This document shows positions 37,860 through 46,268 of a DNA stretch of 64,000 bases, one piece after another. Origin of the DNA: Variovorax sp. OK212 (GTDB taxonomy: Bacteria > Pseudomonadota > Gammaproteobacteria > Burkholderiales > Burkholderiaceae_C); the NCBI RefSeq assembly GCF_900112425.1, contig NZ_FOLP01000002.1, positions 1 to 64,000 of the forward strand, written 5' to 3'. Under the pieces are notes generated by a model. That model had not been told where the DNA came from, searched no databases, and saw only the letters and a list, made by a program, of their open reading frames with translations. Every line of letters starts with the position of its first letter. Position 1 is the stretch's first letter. The position numbers were made by a program, and so were the translations under genes.

Positions 37860-38984
37860 CTAGCGCTTGTCCGCAGCCCGCGACACAGCCGAAGCGCTCC
37901 GGCGTTCGCTCGCCTTGTCGCGTTGCAGGCCCGGCGACAGCAGGACCGCCTTCGCGCAGCCGTACGCAAACATCGCGAGAATGAGCACGCCGAAGGTTTC
38001 CATGCCGGCGTTCACGATGAACCAGACGGGTTCCTTGGCGAAGCGCACGACGTGCGTACCGCTCGAAAAGCGGCTGCCGCTGCTCGCGAGCCGGCCGGAG
38101 AACAGGCCGGTCACGAGCGCAACGAAATTGTTCAGCGTGAGCAGCGCCAGGAAGATGCCGACCACGCCCACGGTAACGCGCGCGGGCATCGACAGCGACG
38201 GCGAATCGAACGCCGGGGCTTCAACGACCTCCTGCAATGGCACCGCCGATGGCTGGGGCGCGTGCCGGCCGGCACGTCGCCGGCGCGGTGAGGCCGCAAG
38301 AGCGGCCGCCGTGCCCGGCGACGCCAACGACGGGCTCGCGCCGGCGCGATGGCTTGGAGGCGCCCACTTGCGCTCCTTGAGCGCCAGCAGCAGCCGCGTC
38401 CACTCGTCCGCGTCCTTCACCGGCGCGGGCCACGTGCTCTCGAAGAAATCGGCCAGCGCGCGCAGGTAGTTGTCGGCGCGGGCCGAGCCGGGGTACAGCA
38501 TCACCGATTCGAAATGCAGCCGGTGCGGCTCGCCATCCCGGTCGACCATCACCGGCAAGAGATGCGTACAGGCCTCGCGACTGGCCTCCCGCAGGTACAA
38601 CCCGCGCATGCCGTCGAGCGGAAACTCCTCGCCGATCCGGCGGCGCAGGCCGAACACGTTGCAGGTGATGCGCCAGCCGCGCGCATCGCTGCGCGACAGC
38701 ACCAGCGTTTCACGCAGGGGCCAGAACCACAGGCCCGCGGGACCGGCCAGGCAGACCATGCCCAGCGCCAGCACGCCCAGCAACTGCGCCATGGCGTTCT
38801 GCCCGTTCAATGCATCGAGCGGGTCACGGCCCGTCACCATCTCGTAGCCGAAGCCCAGCGGAATGCCCATGAGCGCCACGCACAGCAGCACGAGCATCGC
38901 GGTCAGCGGCACTTGCCTGAGGCGCACGCGCAGCGTGCCGGGTGCGGGGGTGTCGAGTCGGTAGGCGAGCAGGGAGTCGAGCAT
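37860..38984 (-). CDS. Membrane protein of unknown function
   Basis: A 374-aa protein with two N-terminal helices (VPLTAMLVLLCVALMGIPLG and a second near 65-90) and two C-terminal helices (MPARVTVGVVGIFLALLTLN and ETFGVLILAMFAYGCAK). Between them is a soluble domain of about 150 residues resembling the PH-like module of some bacterial membrane proteins (RETLVLSRSDARGWRITCNV, FGLRRRIGEEFPLDGMRGLY). A Pro/Ala-rich linker sits near 220-250. No family was identified. The gene stands alone, facing the amidase gene with a five-base gap. Confidence 0.6.
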   Translation of the reverse strand: MLDSLLAYRLDTPAPGTLRVRLRQVPLTAMLVLLCVALMGIPLGFGYEMVTGRDPLDALNGQNAMAQLLGVLALGMVCLAGPAGLWFWPLRETLVLSRSDARGWRITCNVFGLRRRIGEEFPLDGMRGLYLREASREACTHLLPVMVDRDGEPHRLHFESVMLYPGSARADNYLRALADFFESTWPAPVKDADEWTRLLLALKERKWAPPSHRAGASPSLASPGTAAALAASPRRRRAGRHAPQPSAVPLQEVVEAPAFDSPSLSMPARVTVGVVGIFLALLTLNNFVALVTGLFSGRLASSGSRFSSGTHVVRFAKEPVWFIVNAGMETFGVLILAMFAYGCAKAVLLSPGLQRDKASERRSASAVSRAADKR

Positions 38985-39078
38985 GGATGCGAGAGGCGTC
39001 GGCGGGGAGCGGTGTGAACTGTGGCGCCACGCTTTTTACATCAGCCCGCCCGCAGGCTCTTCCCTTTGCGGCGGACCT

Positions 39079-40314
39079 TCAAGAGGAGCGCGCCGCACCT
39101 TGCGAGCGCCGAAGCCACAGCGCAATCACCAACCCCACCGCCGCCGCACCCGCGCCGATGAGGAACACATTGCCGTACCCGGCCCTGTCGGCCAGCAAGC
39201 CGGCCAATGGCCCCGTGAGCCCATAGGCGACGTCCTGGAACGCGGAGAACCCGCCCAGCGCCGCACCGCGCAGATGCGGCTGCACCAGGCGCACGACCTC
39301 GCGGCCCATTGCCGGAAAGATCATCGAGCAGCCGAGCCCCGTGAGGAACGCGCCGGCCAGCGCGAGCAGGGGGTCGGTCGCGCGCCAGATCAGCACTTGC
39401 CCCACTGTCTCGACCGCGAGCGAAGCGATGGCCACGGGCAGGCCGCCCACGCGGTCCGGCAGGTGACCGAAGAGCACGCGCACCAGCACGAAGCCGCTGC
39501 CGAAGGCCGTCAGGCCCAGCCCCGCATGGCCCCAGCCGCGGTCCATGAAATGGAGCGTGAAGAACGCGCCGATGGCGGCGAAGCCGATGCCCTGCAGGCA
39601 GACCACCGCGCCGTGCCACCCGGTGCTGCCGACCACGCGCCAGAACGACGGCCGCTGCGCGCCGGGGTGCGCGGCCACGCCGGCAAGGCGCCAGATGGCC
39701 AGCAACCCGAGGCCGGGCAACACCGCGCCGATGCCCATCGCGCCGGCGAAGCCGAAGCGCTCGAACAGCGCGAGGCCGATGGGCCCGCCCACGGCCAGCG
39801 CACCGTAGATCGCGGCGCCCACCAGCGCCAGCACCCGCCCCGAGCGCGCGGGACCGACGAGGCCGATGCCCCAGCCGATGACGCCGACCGCAACCAGGCT
39901 CTCGCCCAGCCCGATCAGCAGGCGGCCCGCGATGAGCACCGCAAAGGCCGTCCACGGTGAAAGGCCCGGCAGGCCCGCGACCAGCGAGATCAGCGCGCCG
40001 GCCATGTAGAAGGCCAGCCCGCGGCCCGCCGCCACCTTGGCGCCGCGGCTGTCCGACAGCGTGCCGGCATGCGCGCGCGTGAGCACGGTGGAAAGAAAGG
40101 CGATGCCCACGCCAAGCCCCGCCCAGACGTTGCCCAGGCCGAGTTGCCCGGTCACGAAGATCGGCACCACGGGCAGGGACATGCCGACGCAGAGGTACGA
40201 GATGAAGAGAACGGCCGCGAGCAACAGCAGGCGGCCCTGCGCCGGATGGCGCGCGGAAGATGCATCCGGCGCGGGTTGCGTGGATGGGTTGGATGGGTTG
40301 GATGGGAGAGACAT
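39079..40314 (-). CDS. MFS transporter, YhhS/AraJ type
   Basis: A 411-aa 12-helix major facilitator. The N-terminus is polar, then LLLLAAVLFISYLCVGMSLP (helix 1). VGIAFLSTVLTRAHAGTLSD and the R-G-A-K loop give the MFS signature, with GLGCSMIFPAMGREVVRLVQ near helix 10. The style is that of E. coli YhhS-like exporters; the substrate is unknown. The start at 40314 avoids an upstream frame lacking a ribosome binding site. Single gene. Confidence 0.88.
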   Translation of the reverse strand: MSLPSNPSNPSTQPAPDASSARHPAQGRLLLLAAVLFISYLCVGMSLPVVPIFVTGQLGLGNVWAGLGVGIAFLSTVLTRAHAGTLSDSRGAKVAAGRGLAFYMAGALISLVAGLPGLSPWTAFAVLIAGRLLIGLGESLVAVGVIGWGIGLVGPARSGRVLALVGAAIYGALAVGGPIGLALFERFGFAGAMGIGAVLPGLGLLAIWRLAGVAAHPGAQRPSFWRVVGSTGWHGAVVCLQGIGFAAIGAFFTLHFMDRGWGHAGLGLTAFGSGFVLVRVLFGHLPDRVGGLPVAIASLAVETVGQVLIWRATDPLLALAGAFLTGLGCSMIFPAMGREVVRLVQPHLRGAALGGFSAFQDVAYGLTGPLAGLLADRAGYGNVFLIGAGAAAVGLVIALWLRRSQGAARSS

Positions 40315-40480
40315 GGTTCCTGCAGTCCAGGCTGTCCTCACCGGCGGGCGTGCATGAAAAGAAAAGCACGCACCCCGATCGATGAAGACCGTTGAGTGCG
40401 TTGCTTGACGTCAAACGCTTACGGCCAGTGCGACTGGCACGGAGAAAGCCGCATGCGCCTGCATGGCGCACGCATCAGGT

Positions 40481-41377
40481 CTACGAGGCGTAGTACCCCG
40501 GCTGGTCGATGTCCGCCAGCAGGCCGGGCTCGCTCGGCGTCCAGCCCAGCGCGGCGCGCGTGCGCTCGCTCGATGCGGACATGTCCGCACCCGTGAAGTC
40601 CGCGAACCAGCCGAAGTGCTCGCGCCCGCGCGATTCGACCGGCAGGCCGAGCCGGCGGCCGATGACCTCGGCGATGTGCCTGAACGGCACGCCCTCTTCC
40701 GCCACGGCATGGAAGACGGCCTCGGTGGCACCCTGCTCCATCGCGAGCCGGAAGACACGCGCGGCGTCCAGCCGGTGCACGCCGGCCCAGCGGTTCAGGC
40801 CTTCGCCGAGGTAGGCCGACACACCCGTCTCGCGCGCCATGCGGATCAGCATCGGCACGAAGCCGTGGTCGCCCAGGCCGTGCACCGACGGCGCGAGCCG
40901 CACCGTGGCAACGCGCACGCCGCGCGCGGCCAGTGCCTGCGCGGCCGCGTCCGACTGGCGGGGCGACGAGGCGCCGGGCATGTCCGCCTCGGTGGCGGCG
41001 CGGCCGGTGGCGAGCTTCGCGAGGCCCGATGTCACGAGCAGCGGGCGCTGCGAGTGCTCAAGCGCGGCCCCCAGCGTCTCGATGGCGCGGCGGTCCTGCT
41101 CGGCGTTCTGCGCGAACTTCGAGAAGTCGTGGTTGAAGGCGGTGTGGATCACCGCGTCGGCCGCGCGGGCCGCGCTGCGCAGGGTGTCGAGGTCGTCGAG
41201 CGTGCCGCGCACGACCTGCGCACCCGCCGCGGCGAGCGCGGCGGCCTTGTCGTCGGAACGCGCGAGGCCGGTCACGCGATGGCCCGCGCGGGTCAGCTCC
41301 TGCACCACGGCAGAGCCGACCCAGCCGGTGGCGCCGGTGACGAAAACGTTCATTGGGTTTTTCATGGGCTCTTTCAT
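40481..41377 (-). CDS. NAD(P)-dependent epimerase/dehydratase-type reductase
   Basis: A 298-aa extended short-chain dehydrogenase. The dinucleotide-binding motif MNVFVTGATGWVGSAVVQEL starts near residue 9 (GxxGxxG). RSDDKAAALAAAGAQVVRGT and VIHTAFNHDF follow. The usual YxxxK pair of the family is not obvious: SSPRQSDAAAQALAARGVRV stands at that place, so the catalytic pair appears lost, as in some atypical or sensor-type family members. There are three possible ATGs (41377, 41365, 41353) and the longest is given. It is 26 bases downstream of the O-methyltransferase gene, probably in one operon next to a TetR gene. Confidence 0.88.
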   Translation of the reverse strand: MKEPMKNPMNVFVTGATGWVGSAVVQELTRAGHRVTGLARSDDKAAALAAAGAQVVRGTLDDLDTLRSAARAADAVIHTAFNHDFSKFAQNAEQDRRAIETLGAALEHSQRPLLVTSGLAKLATGRAATEADMPGASSPRQSDAAAQALAARGVRVATVRLAPSVHGLGDHGFVPMLIRMARETGVSAYLGEGLNRWAGVHRLDAARVFRLAMEQGATEAVFHAVAEEGVPFRHIAEVIGRRLGLPVESRGREHFGWFADFTGADMSASSERTRAALGWTPSEPGLLADIDQPGYYAS

Positions 41378-41403
41378 TGGCTCTTGTTCAAGGTGATCTG
41401 CTT

Positions 41404-42069
41404 TCAGCCGAGCCGCATCGACAGCTCGACGTCTTCCGCGAACGGCGTCGACAGGTAGCCCGCGGCCGTCGAGCGCACACGCGCCAGGTAGTCGGGGCTG
41501 TGGTCGGCGTTGTCAGCGACGATCAGCGCGCCCGGCCGCAGGCGGCTTTCCACCAGGCTCAGGATTTCCGGGTAGAGCGCCTTGGCGCCGTCGAGCAGCA
41601 GCAGGTCGATGGTGTCGGGCAGGTCGGCGGCGAGCGTCTGCAGCGCGTCGCCCACCCGGATTTCCACCAGGTCGTCGAGGCCGCCGGCCTTCAGGTTCTC
41701 GCGAGCACGCGCCACCTTCGAGGGTTCGAACTCGGTGGTGACGAGGCGGCCGCCGCCGTTGTCGCGAAGGGCCGCGGCGAGGTACAACGTCGAGATGCCG
41801 AACGAGGTACCGAACTCGACGACGGTGCGTGCGCCGCTGTTGCGCGCCAGCATGTAGAGCAAGGTGCCGGTTTCGCGCGACACGGGCAGCGGCAGGTCTT
41901 TCAGGCGTGCGTAGAGGTCGATGTATTCGGTCTTGCTGCGCATGAGCCGTGTGCGCTCTTCGCTGGAGAGATCGGCGATGGCCGCGCTGGTGCGCGGCGA
42001 AAGGGTGGCGACTTCTTCGAACAGGCGCTCCAGCAGGGGCGCGAGCGGTGCAGTGGTGAGTGTGGTCAC
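41404..42069 (-). CDS. SAM-dependent O-methyltransferase
   Basis: A 221-aa class I methyltransferase of the CCoAOMT-like O-methyltransferase family. The SAM site is TVVEFGTSFGISTLYLAAAL. LVTTEFEPSKVARARENLKA and IDLLLLDGAKALYPEILSLV (metal-binding Asp) follow, and GALIVADNADHS is the second metal site region. The start is GTG at 42069 with AAGGA seven bases upstream; no ATG fits. It is divergent from the TetR gene at 42200 (130 bp gap) and followed by the reductase gene at 41377, so TetR probably controls both. Confidence 0.88.
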   Translation of the reverse strand: MTTLTTAPLAPLLERLFEEVATLSPRTSAAIADLSSEERTRLMRSKTEYIDLYARLKDLPLPVSRETGTLLYMLARNSGARTVVEFGTSFGISTLYLAAALRDNGGGRLVTTEFEPSKVARARENLKAGGLDDLVEIRVGDALQTLAADLPDTIDLLLLDGAKALYPEILSLVESRLRPGALIVADNADHSPDYLARVRSTAAGYLSTPFAEDVELSMRLG

Positions 42070-42199
42070 AGGGTGTTCCTTGCGGATGAAAGATGGATGA
42101 GGGAATGAATGAGGGAGTGCTTGCTTGGCAGCAGCGGCGAGTGAAAGCAATAATATGAATAATCCTTCACGTTTTCCATTCGCATTGCGAGCCCCCCAG
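42070..42199. promoter_or_regulatory. Divergent promoter region, TetR / O-methyltransferase
   Basis: A 130-bp AT-richer gap between two divergent start codons. The stretch AATAATATGAATAAT (about 42150-42165) is the most AT-rich part and could hold overlapping -10 elements and the TetR operator. No long perfect palindrome was found by eye. Confidence 0.4.
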
Positions 42200-42883
42200 A
42201 TGACCGAACGCAAAAGCGCCCCGATCTCCTCTAGAAGACAGCCCAAGCAGGCCCGCTCGAACGACCTGGTCGCGGCAATTCTTCAAGCCGCTGTTCAGGT
42301 TTTGGCCAAGGAAGGCGCGCACCGTTTCACCACCACGCGCGTGGCCGAGCGCGCCGGCGTGAGCGTGGGGTCGGTCTACCAGTACTTTCCGAACAAAGCG
42401 TCGATCCTGTTCCGGCTGCAGAGCGACGAGTGGCGCGACACCACCGAGATGCTGGGCGGCATCCTGCAGGACACGACGAAGCCGCCGCTCGCGCGGTTGC
42501 GCCTGCTGGTGCACGCCTTCATCCGCTCCGAGTGCGACGAGGCCGAGGTGCGCGGCGCGCTCGATGCCGCCGCGCCCTTCTACCGCGACGCGCCCGAGGC
42601 GCAGCAAGCCCGCGCCGCCGGCGACCGCACCATGGAGGCCTTCATGCGCGAGGCGCTGCCCAAGGCCTCCAAAGCCAGGCGCGCGCTGGCCGGCGACCTG
42701 ATCACGTCGACCTTCGGCGCGGTGGGCAAGAGCTTTTCGGAAACGCCGCGGACCGATGCGCAGGTCAAGGCGTATTCGGATGCGATGGCGGACATGTTCT
42801 GTGCGTACCTCGTGAGCCTGGGGCATGGCGCGACAGAGCCGACGGCCCGCGCGCGGCTGCCTCGCCGGGCCAGCGAGAAATGA
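42200..42883 (+). CDS. TetR-family transcriptional regulator
   Basis: A 227-aa TetR regulator. The DNA-binding domain (about 18-65) reads ILQAAVQVLAKEGAHRFTTT, RVAERAGVSVGSVYQYFPNK, a textbook TetR helix-turn-helix. The C-terminal ligand domain is variable, with RSECDEAEVRGALDAAAPFY in it. The ATG at 42200 (MTERKSAP) is preferred; a longer start at 42155 is possible. It is divergent from the methyltransferase/reductase operon, and its stop overlaps the next gene (ATGA), so the membrane protein at 42880 is co-expressed. Confidence 0.92.
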   Translation: MTERKSAPISSRRQPKQARSNDLVAAILQAAVQVLAKEGAHRFTTTRVAERAGVSVGSVYQYFPNKASILFRLQSDEWRDTTEMLGGILQDTTKPPLARLRLLVHAFIRSECDEAEVRGALDAAAPFYRDAPEAQQARAAGDRTMEAFMREALPKASKARRALAGDLITSTFGAVGKSFSETPRTDAQVKAYSDAMADMFCAYLVSLGHGATEPTARARLPRRASEK

Positions 42884-43236
42884 AGGAACCCGCTGTGACA
42901 AGCCCTTCGACGCGCCGCGAATCCGGATGGATCACCCGGTACATCGCCCCCCTGCTCCCGGTCGGCCTGGCGGCGTACGGGCTCTGGATACTGTTGACTG
43001 GTCGCGCGACCTATCGGCCCGGTCGCGGAAGTTCGACGGTGACATTGCTTGCGCCGGACGCTTGCCTTGCAGGGCTTTTCTTCGTTTTTCTCGCGTTGCT
43101 TGTGACGGCGCTCGGCACGTCGGGTCGCATGGAGAAATGGCTGTTTCGCGTCGGGCTGTGCGGGTCGCTGTGCTGCCTTGTCGTTGAAGGCGCCCGGCAA
43201 CTGATGGGGCTGGCGGTGTACGCGCCGCCGCACTGA
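42880..43236 (+). CDS. Small membrane protein coupled to TetR gene
   Basis: A 118-aa protein with three hydrophobic helices (about 20-40, 62-85 and 92-112; LLPVGLAAYGLWILLTG in the first). No family was recognised. Its ATG overlaps the TetR stop codon (ATGA, 42880-42883), so it is translated together with the regulator. Probably an inner-membrane protein; function unknown. Confidence 0.65.
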   Translation: MKEPAVTSPSTRRESGWITRYIAPLLPVGLAAYGLWILLTGRATYRPGRGSSTVTLLAPDACLAGLFFVFLALLVTALGTSGRMEKWLFRVGLCGSLCCLVVEGARQLMGLAVYAPPH

Positions 43237-43241
43237 GCTGC

Positions 43242-43269
43242 AAAAAAGGCCCGCCATGCTTGGCGGGCC
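43242..43269 (-). terminator. Rho-independent terminator
   Basis: GGCCCGCC and GGCGGGCC form an eight-pair stem (43248-43255 and 43262-43269). Six A residues before it become a T-run on the minus strand, so it ends the 43297-43557 transcript. It may also help end the convergent TetR operon. Confidence 0.8.
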
Positions 43270-43296
43270 TGCCTCCTTCTGCCGCCTTATGCCTCG

Positions 43297-43557
43297 TTAC
43301 CGGGCAGCGGCAGCCACCTCCTGGTACAGCTCGCCCGCTTCGCGCGACAGGTCGGCGGCCAGCCACAGCACGTTGCTCAGGAGATCGAAGGACGAGCAAT
43401 GGGCCAGCAGCCCGTCTTCACCGTGGCAGCAGGTCAGGAGCGAAGTGAGCTGCGTCTGCTTGTTTTCGAGGAGGTCCGACGCGCTGGGCTTGCTTGCGCA
43501 GGCGGAGGCGGTGGAGGCGTTCGGCTTGGAGGGCCGGGCTATAGTTCGTTCAGCCAT
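43297..43557 (-). CDS. Small hypothetical protein (DUF3077-like)
   Basis: An 86-aa soluble protein with an N-terminal polar stretch and then LLAHCSSFDLLSNVLWLAAD LSREAGELYQE (shown in two parts), an amphipathic helix pattern like the short DUF3077 or toxin-antitoxin-associated proteins; the match is weak. Two adjacent Cys (LLTCCHGED) are a notable feature. The ATG at 43557 is the first in frame. It has its own terminator at 43242-43269, which supports a real transcription unit. Confidence 0.5.
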   Translation of the reverse strand: MAERTIARPSKPNASTASACASKPSASDLLENKQTQLTSLLTCCHGEDGLLAHCSSFDLLSNVLWLAADLSREAGELYQEVAAAAR

Positions 43558-44001
43558 TTGGGGTGCGCTTTCTATCTAGTGGTTGCACTTCACTTGGTCA
43601 GACGGTCGGGGTGTTTCAGCACGCCGGCCGTCGCCTTTTGTGCCTCGCATTCGTACCGGTGCCGGTGCACTCGGTGGTCCGCCGCGAGGCGTGCGGGTCG
43701 GTTGCTTTTGCTGGTGGGTTCCTCCTTGATTGCCTTGTGGGTGTCTGTGTGACAGGGGCACCCACTGTAGGCATGACGGGGGTGGCGAGGGGCGATGAGT
43801 TCGCCCACTAAGTCTCGAAATGCGAGGGCGGATGCGCGGGGCAACAAAAGCCTGGGAGTGTTTCGTGAAACGTAGTGTTTGTGTCTTGTCCTGCAGATAC
43901 AGAGACATACGCAAACTGATCGCGCAGCAGGTCGCGCGAAGAAGAATCGGCCACGTTCGAAGCAAACGAACAACCGCCCCTCTTCTTTCGAAGGACCCGC
44001 C
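43558..44001. other. 444-bp region without a convincing gene
   Basis: Open frames here on both strands are Pro/Arg-rich and lack recognisable features. The right end holds GAAGGA before the thioredoxin-like gene. The region should contain the promoters of the 43297-43557 gene and of the redox locus. No tRNA or strong terminator was found. Confidence 0.35.
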
Positions 44002-44631
44002 ATGCCCATTCGCTCACCCGCCCGCTCCCCCGCCCGTTCCCCCGCCATGTTCTTCGCCGTGACCCTTGCGGCTTCGGCGGCGGCACTGACGCTGACCTTT
44101 GCCTCGCCCTCGTTCGGCGGCGGCGACATTCCGGCCACCGAGGCACAGGCCGCGCCGGAGTTCCACAACATCGACACCTGGCTCAACTCGCAGCCGCTGA
44201 AGCTCGAAGAGCTGCGCGGCAAGGTGGTGCTGGTCGACTTCTGGACCTACACCTGCATCAACTGCCTGAACCACCTGCCCTACGTGAAGGACTGGAACGA
44301 CAAGTACAAGGACAAGGGCCTGGTGGTGGTGGGCGTGCACACGCCGGAGTTCGCGTACGAGAAGTCGACGAAGAACGTGAAGGACGCCATCCAACGCCTG
44401 CAGATCAAGCACGCGGTGGCGCAGGACAACAGCTACGGCACCTGGAAGGCGTTCAAGAACCAGTACTGGCCTGCGGTGTACCTGATCGACAAGCAGGGAA
44501 AGATCGTCTACTCGCACTTTGGCGAGGGCAGCTACGGCACGACGGAGAAGAAGATCCAGGCGCTGCTGGCGGAGCCTTCGCCGGTATCCGCAGTGTCTTC
44601 TGCTGCGGCTTCACCGGCCAAGGGCTCGTGA
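44002..44631 (+). CDS. Exported TlpA/DipZ-like thioredoxin
   Basis: A 209-aa thioredoxin-fold protein with an N-terminal signal or anchor (FFAVTLAASAAALTLTFASP, preceded by three RSPA repeats), so periplasmic. The active site is WTYTCINCLNHLPY with Cys85 and Cys88 (CINC). VVVGVHTPEFAYEK and QDNSYGTWKAFKNQYWPAVY are nearly the same as in the DipZ protein at 47783, so the two share recent ancestry. It probably handles disulfide exchange or peroxide-linked thiol reactions in the periplasm. The ATG at 44002 has GAAGGA upstream. A 47-aa peptide gene begins one base after its stop. Confidence 0.88.
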   Translation: MPIRSPARSPARSPAMFFAVTLAASAAALTLTFASPSFGGGDIPATEAQAAPEFHNIDTWLNSQPLKLEELRGKVVLVDFWTYTCINCLNHLPYVKDWNDKYKDKGLVVVGVHTPEFAYEKSTKNVKDAIQRLQIKHAVAQDNSYGTWKAFKNQYWPAVYLIDKQGKIVYSHFGEGSYGTTEKKIQALLAEPSPVSAVSSAAASPAKGS

Positions 44632-44632
44632 G

Positions 44633-44776
44633 ATGAAGAAGCTCTGGCTCGCCCTGCTGTTCCTGGCGGGCGGCATCGCGCACGAAGTGCGCAACCCGGT
44701 GAGCTGCCAGTGCATCACGGCGCGGCAGCTCACGGGGCCTGGCACGCGCCGCAAGCGGCGCGATGCATCAGGCTGA
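44633..44776 (+). CDS. 47-aa peptide with signal-like N-terminus and CxC motif
   Basis: A 47-codon frame one base after the thioredoxin-like gene. It starts MKKLWLALLFLAGGIAHEVR, a strong signal peptide or short membrane anchor, followed by NPVSCQCITARQLTGPG. Two Cys two residues apart next to a thiol-redox gene suggest a redox substrate or metal-binding peptide. The GCTCGTGAG context just upstream gives only a weak ribosome binding site, but translational coupling is likely. No family was recognised. Confidence 0.45.
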   Translation: MKKLWLALLFLAGGIAHEVRNPVSCQCITARQLTGPGTRRKRRDASG

Positions 44777-44812
44777 AGCGGACTGCGGTGGACCGAGGCG
44801 GACCGTGCCGCT

Positions 44813-45553
<741 letters not shown>

Positions 45554-45645
45554 GGCCTTGCCGCGCGCCGGCGCGGGTATGGAAGAGCTGGAAGGAAAGC
45601 GCAAGCCCGCAATGTAGCCCGGCTGGCGCGCGGAACAAGGGGCTT

Positions 45646-45660
45646 TGTATGCCTGTGTAT
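45646..45660 (+). promoter_or_regulatory. Direct repeat TGTAT-N5-TGTAT, candidate response-regulator site
   Basis: TGTATGCCTGTGTAT is two TGTAT half-sites with a 10-bp period, the spacing used by OmpR-family regulators. It lies between the response regulator gene and the secreted-protein gene. A related site in the opposite orientation lies at 46211-46225 before the kinase gene. Confidence 0.4.
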
Positions 45661-45739
45661 CCGGCGCGCCGGGCGGCCACACTACGTTGCGCGGCGTTGT
45701 GCTGTGCTGTGCCGGGCGGCGCCTATCATGGCGGCCGAA

Positions 45740-46075
45740 ATGAATTACCGCCTCCTGCTTCCCCTCCTCGCATTGCTTCCCGGCGCCGCGCTCGCCGCCA
45801 CTCTGTCCGGCACCTTGCGCGGCGGCGGCGGCACCGACGACATGCACATCGTCGTGCAGTCGGCCACCGGCGAGCGCGTCACCGCCTACTGCGACGGCCA
45901 CTGCGGCGACTGGTTCGACGAGGACGCCGCCTCGGGCGGCTCGACCCTCAAGAAGAAGCTGGTGGGCCGGCAGGTGCTGCTCGACCACCGGCGCGAGCCC
46001 AACCGCGACCGCATCGCCGGGCCGGGACCGGAGGAACAGCTCGACTTCGCCCGGAAGATCGAGCTGCTCAAGTAG
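45740..46075 (+). CDS. Small secreted protein
   Basis: A 111-aa precursor with a clear signal peptide (MNYRLLLPLLALLPGAALAA). The mature part of about 90 residues is beta-rich at first (TLSGTLRGGGGTDDMHIVVQ) and has two Cys in YCDGHCGDWFDED. It ends in a charged helix (EEQLDFARKIELLK). No family was recognised. The start may also be 12 bases earlier (ATG 45728). It sits between the response regulator and kinase genes and shares the intergenic region with the TGTAT repeat, so it is a candidate target or input of that system. Confidence 0.7.
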   Translation: MNYRLLLPLLALLPGAALAATLSGTLRGGGGTDDMHIVVQSATGERVTAYCDGHCGDWFDEDAASGGSTLKKKLVGRQVLLDHRREPNRDRIAGPGPEEQLDFARKIELLK

Positions 46076-46210
46076 GCCGAACGGCCCGGCGCCGCGCGAG
46101 CAGTGCCGGGCAGCGTCCCGTTAGGCCCGCCGCATGCGGCCTACCTGGGCATGTCTGGGCATGTCTGGGCGTGCCGACAGGTAATGTTGTATGTCCCGTT
46201 CCACGGGCCA

Positions 46211-46225
46211 ACACACTGGCATACA
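46211..46225 (-). promoter_or_regulatory. Second candidate response-regulator site
   Basis: On the minus strand this reads TGTATGCCAGTGTGT, close to the site at 45646-45660 (TGTATGCC-GTGT core shared) and with the same 10-bp period. It lies 44 bases before the histidine kinase start. A further TGTATG occurs at 46189. Confidence 0.35.
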
Positions 46226-46268
46226 AAAGGCGGGCCGCCGGGGCACACCCAGGGCTATAAACCTGACC

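Noticed and set aside
43576..43965. 129-codon minus-strand frame in the 43558-44001 gap
   Set aside because: Pro/Arg/His-rich without domain features or ribosome binding site; probably chance.
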